From: JAGHKQ01 sp041920565
Lineage (GTDB): Bacteria; Bacillota; Bacilli; Bacillales; Bacillaceae_G
Length of the DNA: 64,000 bases
Reading direction: 5' to 3'
Assembly: GCA_041920565.1 (NCBI GenBank)
Contig: JBHGXS010000047.1
Coordinates: 1 to 64,000, forward strand
Within the stretch, counting starts at the first letter, position 1. Each line of letters opens with the position of its first letter. The notes beneath the pieces were generated by a model, which did not search any database, was not told where the DNA came from, and saw only the letters and a list, made by a program, of their open reading frames with translations. The position numbers and the translations under genes are program-made. Below, in pieces: positions 60,212 to 64,000 of the stretch.

Positions 60212-61633
60212 ATGGCAACGGAATACGATTTAGTCATTGTCGGCGGAGGTACAGGCGGATACGTAGCTGCAATTCGCGCGTCACAATTAGGATTAAAAAC
60301 AGCTCTTGTAGAAAAAGGAAAGCTCGGCGGAACATGTCTTCATGCAGGATGCATCCCGAGTAAAGCGTTGCTTCGCAGTGCAGAAGTATATGCAACTACA
60401 TTAAAAAGCGAAGAGTTTGGCATTATTACAAGCGGTGTTGAACTGAATTTTACAAAAGTGCAAGAACGAAAAGAGAAAATCGTAAACCAGCTTCACAAGG
60501 GAGTACAGCATCTAATGAAGCAAGGGAAAATCGATGTATATGAAGGATATGGACGCATTCTAGGGCCTTCTATCTTCTCTCCGATGCCGGGTACGATTTC
60601 TGTAGAAATGAACAACGGAGAAGAGAATGAAATTTTAATCCCGAAAAACGTGATTATTGCGACAGGTTCTCGTCCGAAGTCATTGCCTGGCCTTGAGTTA
60701 GACGGAGAATACGTAATGTCATCTGACCATGCGCTGCAAATGGAAACACTTCCTGAGTCCATTATCATTGTCGGCGGCGGTGTCATCGGGATCGAGTGGG
60801 CATCCATGCTTGCCGATTTCGGCGTGAAGGTAACAGTTATCGAGTATGCAGACCGCGTTCTTCCGTTAGAAGACCATGAAATTTCAAAAGAGATGCAGCG
60901 TTTGTTGAAGAAGAAAGGCATCCAAATCGTAACGGGAGCAAAAGTGCTGCCGGATACATTGGTGAAAGACAACGGAGTTATCATTAAAGCGTTGCACAAT
61001 CAAGAAGAAAAAGAATTCCGTGCGGAAAAAATGCTTGTGTCCGTAGGCCGTCAAGCTAACATTGAAAACATTGGTCTAGAAAATACGGACATTGTGGTAG
61101 AAAACGGTTATATCCAAACGAATCAGTTCTTCCAAACAAAAGAATCTCATATTTACGCAATCGGCGATGTAATCGGCGGATTGCAGCTGGCTCACGTAGC
61201 CTCTCATGAGGGAATCACTGCAGTAGAGCACATTGCGGGACAAAATCCATCACCGATGGATTATTCCATGATTTCTAAGTGTGTATACAGCAATCCGGAA
61301 GTGGCTTCTGTCGGCTTTACAGAGCAAGAGGCAAAAGAAAAAGGCTATAAAGTAAAAACAGGCAAATTTTCGTTCCGCGCTATTGGAAAAGCTCTTGTAT
61401 ACGGTGAGCATGATGGTTTTGTGAAGCTTGTGGTGGACGAAGAAACAGACGATTTACTTGGCGTTCATATGATTGGACCTCACGTAACTGATATGATTTC
61501 TGAAGCGGGTCTTGCAAGAGTATTAGACGCAACTCCTTGGGAAATTTCAAAAACAATTCATCCGCATCCATCTCTGTCTGAGGCGATCGGTGAAGCTGCT
61601 TTAGCTGTAGAAGGCAAAGCATTGCATGCGTAA
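60212..61633 (+). CDS. lpdV: Dihydrolipoyl dehydrogenase (E3) of the branched-chain complex
   Basis: 473-residue FAD enzyme that reoxidises the lipoyl arm of BkdB. FAD site VIVGGGTGGYVAAIRASQLG, redox disulfide in GGTCLHAGCIPSKALL, NAD site IIVGGGVIGIEWASMLADFG and the C-terminal catalytic His in HPHPSLSEAIGEA. GTAAGGGG before ATG 60212; five bases after buk. Confidence 0.95.
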   Translation: MATEYDLVIVGGGTGGYVAAIRASQLGLKTALVEKGKLGGTCLHAGCIPSKALLRSAEVYATTLKSEEFGIITSGVELNFTKVQERKEKIVNQLHKGVQHLMKQGKIDVYEGYGRILGPSIFSPMPGTISVEMNNGEENEILIPKNVIIATGSRPKSLPGLELDGEYVMSSDHALQMETLPESIIIVGGGVIGIEWASMLADFGVKVTVIEYADRVLPLEDHEISKEMQRLLKKKGIQIVTGAKVLPDTLVKDNGVIIKALHNQEEKEFRAEKMLVSVGRQANIENIGLENTDIVVENGYIQTNQFFQTKESHIYAIGDVIGGLQLAHVASHEGITAVEHIAGQNPSPMDYSMISKCVYSNPEVASVGFTEQEAKEKGYKVKTGKFSFRAIGKALVYGEHDGFVKLVVDEETDDLLGVHMIGPHVTDMISEAGLARVLDATPWEISKTIHPHPSLSEAIGEAALAVEGKALHA

Positions 61634-61657
61634 TTGAAGATTAGGAGGGTATTTTAT

Positions 61658-62662
61658 ATGGTTGAAAACGTAAAAGTGAACCGTCACCATGAGCTTGGCT
61701 TAAGTGACGAACAAGTATTGGAAATGTACCGTACTATGTTGCTTGCTCGTAAAATCGACGAGCGTATGTGGCTATTAAACCGTGCCGGTAAAATTCCGTT
61801 CGTAATTTCTTGCCAAGGACAAGAAGCGGCACAAGTAGGAGCAGCATTCGCGTTAGAACGTGAAAAAGATTATGTATTACCGTATTACCGCGATATGGGC
61901 GTTGTATTAACGTTTGGTATGACTGCGAAAGATTTAATGCTTTCCGCATTTGCAAAAGCGGAAGATCCAAACTCTGGCGGACGCCAAATGCCGGGGCATT
62001 TCGGACAAAAGAAAAACCGCATCGTAACAGGTTCTTCACCGGTTACAACGCAAGTACCTCACGCAGTAGGAATAGCGCTTGCGGGTCGTATGGACGGTAA
62101 AGACCTGGTAACATTTGTTACTTTTGGAGAAGGTTCTTCTAACCAAGGTGATTTCCATGAAGGTGCAAACTTTGCAGGTGTTCACAAGCTACCAGTAATT
62201 TTTATGTGTGAAAACAACAAATATGCAATCTCTGTACCGATTGAAAAGCAATTGGCTTGTGAAAAGGTTTCTGACCGTGCAATCGGTTACGGAATGCCTG
62301 GGTATACAGTAGACGGAAACGATCCGCTTGAAGTGTACAAAGTAGTAAAAGAAGCAGCAGATCGCGGCCGCCGCGGCGAAGGCCCGACATTAATTGAAAC
62401 AGTTTCTTATCGCTTAACTGCACACTCCAGTGATGACGATGATCGTGCATATCGTAATCGAGAAGAAGTAGAAGAAGCGAAAAAGAAAGATCCAATATAC
62501 ACTTTCGCAATGTACTTAAAAGAAGCAGGCGTGTTAACTGAAGAGCTTGAAAAACAAATGTTGGACGATGTAATGAAAATCGTGAACGAAGCTACTGATT
62601 ATGCAGAAAAAGCTCCATATGCAGATCCGGAATATGCATTGAAGCACGTATACGCGGAATAA
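61658..62662 (+). CDS. bkdAA: Branched-chain 2-oxo acid dehydrogenase E1 alpha
   Basis: 334-residue alpha subunit of the thiamine-dependent decarboxylase. GEGSSNQGDFHEGANFAGVHKLPVIFMCENN is the TPP/Mg motif, RRQMPGHFG-like GGRQMPGHFG and the YRLTAHSSDDD phosphorylation-loop homologue are present. ATG 61658 follows AGGAGGG; the frame opens at 61634 without a site. It works with BkdAB directly downstream. Confidence 0.95.
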   Translation: MVENVKVNRHHELGLSDEQVLEMYRTMLLARKIDERMWLLNRAGKIPFVISCQGQEAAQVGAAFALEREKDYVLPYYRDMGVVLTFGMTAKDLMLSAFAKAEDPNSGGRQMPGHFGQKKNRIVTGSSPVTTQVPHAVGIALAGRMDGKDLVTFVTFGEGSSNQGDFHEGANFAGVHKLPVIFMCENNKYAISVPIEKQLACEKVSDRAIGYGMPGYTVDGNDPLEVYKVVKEAADRGRRGEGPTLIETVSYRLTAHSSDDDDRAYRNREEVEEAKKKDPIYTFAMYLKEAGVLTEELEKQMLDDVMKIVNEATDYAEKAPYADPEYALKHVYAE

Positions 62663-62675
62663 GGGGGAAGGTTTC

Positions 62676-63659
62676 ATGGCTGTAATGTCTTATATTGACG
62701 CTATTACATTAGCGATGCGCGAAGAAATGGAACGCGACAAGCGCGTGTTTGTTCTAGGTGAAGACGTAGGACTTAAAGGCGGCGTATTTAAAGCGACGCA
62801 AGGATTATATGATAAGTTCGGTGAAGACCGTGTAATGGATACTCCGCTTGCAGAATCCGCAATTGCCGGAGTGGCAATCGGAGCTGCAATGTACGGAATG
62901 CGTCCAATCGCAGAAATGCAGTTTGCCGACTTCATCATGCCGGCGGTAAATCAAATCATTTCCGAAGCGGCTCGTATCCGTTATCGCTCTAACAATGACT
63001 GGAGCTGTCCGTTAACAGTTCGTGCACCGTTTGGAGGAGGCGTTCACGGAGCGCTTTACCATTCTCAGTCTGTAGAAGCGATATTTGCAAACCAACCTGG
63101 TTTAAAAATTGTAATCCCGTCAACTCCTTACGATGCGAAGGGATTATTAAAAGCAGCGATTCGCGATGAAGATCCTGTATTATTCTTTGAACATAAGCGT
63201 GCTTATCGTTTAATTAAAGGCGAAGTGCCTGAAGATGATTACGTATTGCCAATCGGCAAAGCAGACGTAAAACGCGAAGGTGATGATATTACAGTTATCA
63301 CTTACGGATTATGCGTTCATTTTGCACTTCAAGCAGCAGAAAAATTAGCACAAGACGGCATTTCTGCTCATATCTTAGACTTGCGCACAATTTATCCGTT
63401 AGATAAAGAAGCAATCATTGAAGCGGCATCTAAAACAGGCAAAGTTCTTCTTGTAACGGAAGACAATAAAGAGGGAAGCGTAATGAGTGAGGTTGCGGCG
63501 ATTATCGCAGAAAACTGCTTATTCGATTTAGATGCTCCGATTGCGCGTTTAGCGGGACCTGATGTTCCGGCTATGCCTTATGCGCCGACAATGGAGAAGT
63601 TCTTCATGGTGAACCCAGATAAAGTAGAAAAAGCAATGCGCGAGCTTGCGGAATTTTAA
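62676..63659 (+). CDS. bkdAB: Branched-chain 2-oxo acid dehydrogenase E1 beta
   Basis: 327-residue beta subunit. GEDVGLKGGVFKATQGLYDKFG, AESAIAGVAIGAAMYGMRPIAEMQFADF and RAPFGGGVHGALYHSQSVEA are typical of E1 beta. AAGGGGGAAGG precedes ATG 62676. Gives branched starters for iso/anteiso fatty acids and, in catabolism, substrates for Ptb-Buk. Confidence 0.95.
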   Translation: MAVMSYIDAITLAMREEMERDKRVFVLGEDVGLKGGVFKATQGLYDKFGEDRVMDTPLAESAIAGVAIGAAMYGMRPIAEMQFADFIMPAVNQIISEAARIRYRSNNDWSCPLTVRAPFGGGVHGALYHSQSVEAIFANQPGLKIVIPSTPYDAKGLLKAAIRDEDPVLFFEHKRAYRLIKGEVPEDDYVLPIGKADVKREGDDITVITYGLCVHFALQAAEKLAQDGISAHILDLRTIYPLDKEAIIEAASKTGKVLLVTEDNKEGSVMSEVAAIIAENCLFDLDAPIARLAGPDVPAMPYAPTMEKFFMVNPDKVEKAMRELAEF

Positions 63660-63677
63660 TCAGGGAGGAGCAGAACG

Positions 63678-64000
63678 ATGGGTATGGAAAAAATTACAAT
63701 GCCTCAGCTCGGAGAGAGCGTAACAGAGGGTACAATCAGCAAATGGTTAGTGTCTGTCGGAGACCGTGTAAATAAATACGATCCGCTTGCAGAAGTTATG
63801 ACAGATAAGGTAAACGCAGAAGTTCCATCTTCTTTTACAGGCGTAATTAAAGAGCTTGTAGCAGCAGAAGGAGACACATTGGCTGTAGGTGAAGTCATTT
63901 GCTTAATCCAAGTGGAAGGAGCGGATGAAGCAGCTGCTACAGCTGTAGAAGAGAAACCGGCAGCAGAAGCTGCGGAAGCACAAGCGGACGAAGCGAAGCC
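63678..64000 (+). CDS. bkdB: Branched-chain 2-oxo acid dehydrogenase E2 (dihydrolipoyl acyltransferase), cut by window edge
   Basis: The first 107 codons are present. A lipoyl domain spans residues 1-80 with the lipoate-accepting lysine K44 in EVMTDKVNAEVPSSF, followed by an Ala/Glu-rich flexible linker (GADEAAATAVEEKPAAEAA). The subunit-binding and catalytic domains lie to the right of the window. GGGAGGAG precedes ATG 63678. The lipoate comes through the LipM pathway. Confidence 0.95.
   Translation, partial: MGMEKITMPQLGESVTEGTISKWLVSVGDRVNKYDPLAEVMTDKVNAEVPSSFTGVIKELVAAEGDTLAVGEVICLIQVEGADEAAATAVEEKPAAEAAEAQADEAK

Noticed and set aside
1..64000. CRISPR array, tRNA, rRNA or prophage
   Set aside because: No regularly spaced direct repeats, no cloverleaf-like sequence and no phage genes were seen in the window.

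Overview
The window is ordinary low-GC Firmicutes chromosome from an endospore-forming, naturally competent member of the Bacillaceae (Bacillus sensu lato). The evidence is the complete comG operon behind a ComK-type box, spoIIIAA-AH, spoIVB, spo0A and splB, strong AGGAGG-type ribosome sites, and gene order that follows the Bacillus subtilis yqg-yqh-yqi region almost gene for gene. I cannot name the species.

Layout. 1-940: the 3' end of an IS21-family element (istA tail, complete istB, terminal repeats). 1100-7200: DUF2626 protein, a cysteine-rich ArsR/SufR-like regulator, comGA-GG, shikimate kinase and yqzE. 7200-9830: small ORFs and the ykuU-ykuV peroxiredoxin/thioredoxin pair behind a perfect PerR box. 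9830-16550: yqhG-yqhH (minus strand) and gcvT-gcvPA-gcvPB with no visible glycine riboswitch. 16550-23030: the most accessory stretch, with a Fur-boxed orphan, small membrane proteins, a TetR-controlled paired SMR exporter, a decayed DUF2651-like gene, a GNAT enzyme, a LacI regulator with an IS200/IS605-like end relic in front of it, and a BsuPI lipoprotein. 23030-31860: yqhL, lipM, an unknown protein, splB, mntR, yqhP, yqhQ, yqhR, aroQ, yqhT and efp. 31980-37460: yqhV and the eight-gene spoIIIA operon. 37800-50150: accB-accC-yqhY, then nusB-folD-xseA-xseB-ispA-dxs-yqxC-ahrC-recN. 50240-54510: spoIVB, spo0A, a YycC-like small protein, yqiK and yqzF. 54640-64000: bkdR and the branched-chain 2-oxo acid cluster ptb-bcd-buk-lpdV-bkdAA-bkdAB-bkdB, which runs off the right edge.

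Functional links. LipM places octanoyl groups on GcvH, and lipoate made from them is needed both by the glycine cleavage enzymes and by the BkdB subunit encoded here. The bkd cluster has a textbook sigma-54 promoter, a candidate BkdR enhancer repeat and a cre-like site. Spo0A, SpoIVB and the SpoIIIA channel form the forespore-mother cell signalling set. No CRISPR array, tRNA, rRNA or prophage is visible, and I found no convincing undescribed multigene system. The best second looks are RNA and regulatory signals: the nusB leader, the ispA-dxs hairpin, the ahrC-recN three-way junction, the ykuU double operator, the IS605-like relic, and the apparent ATC start of spoIIIAD.
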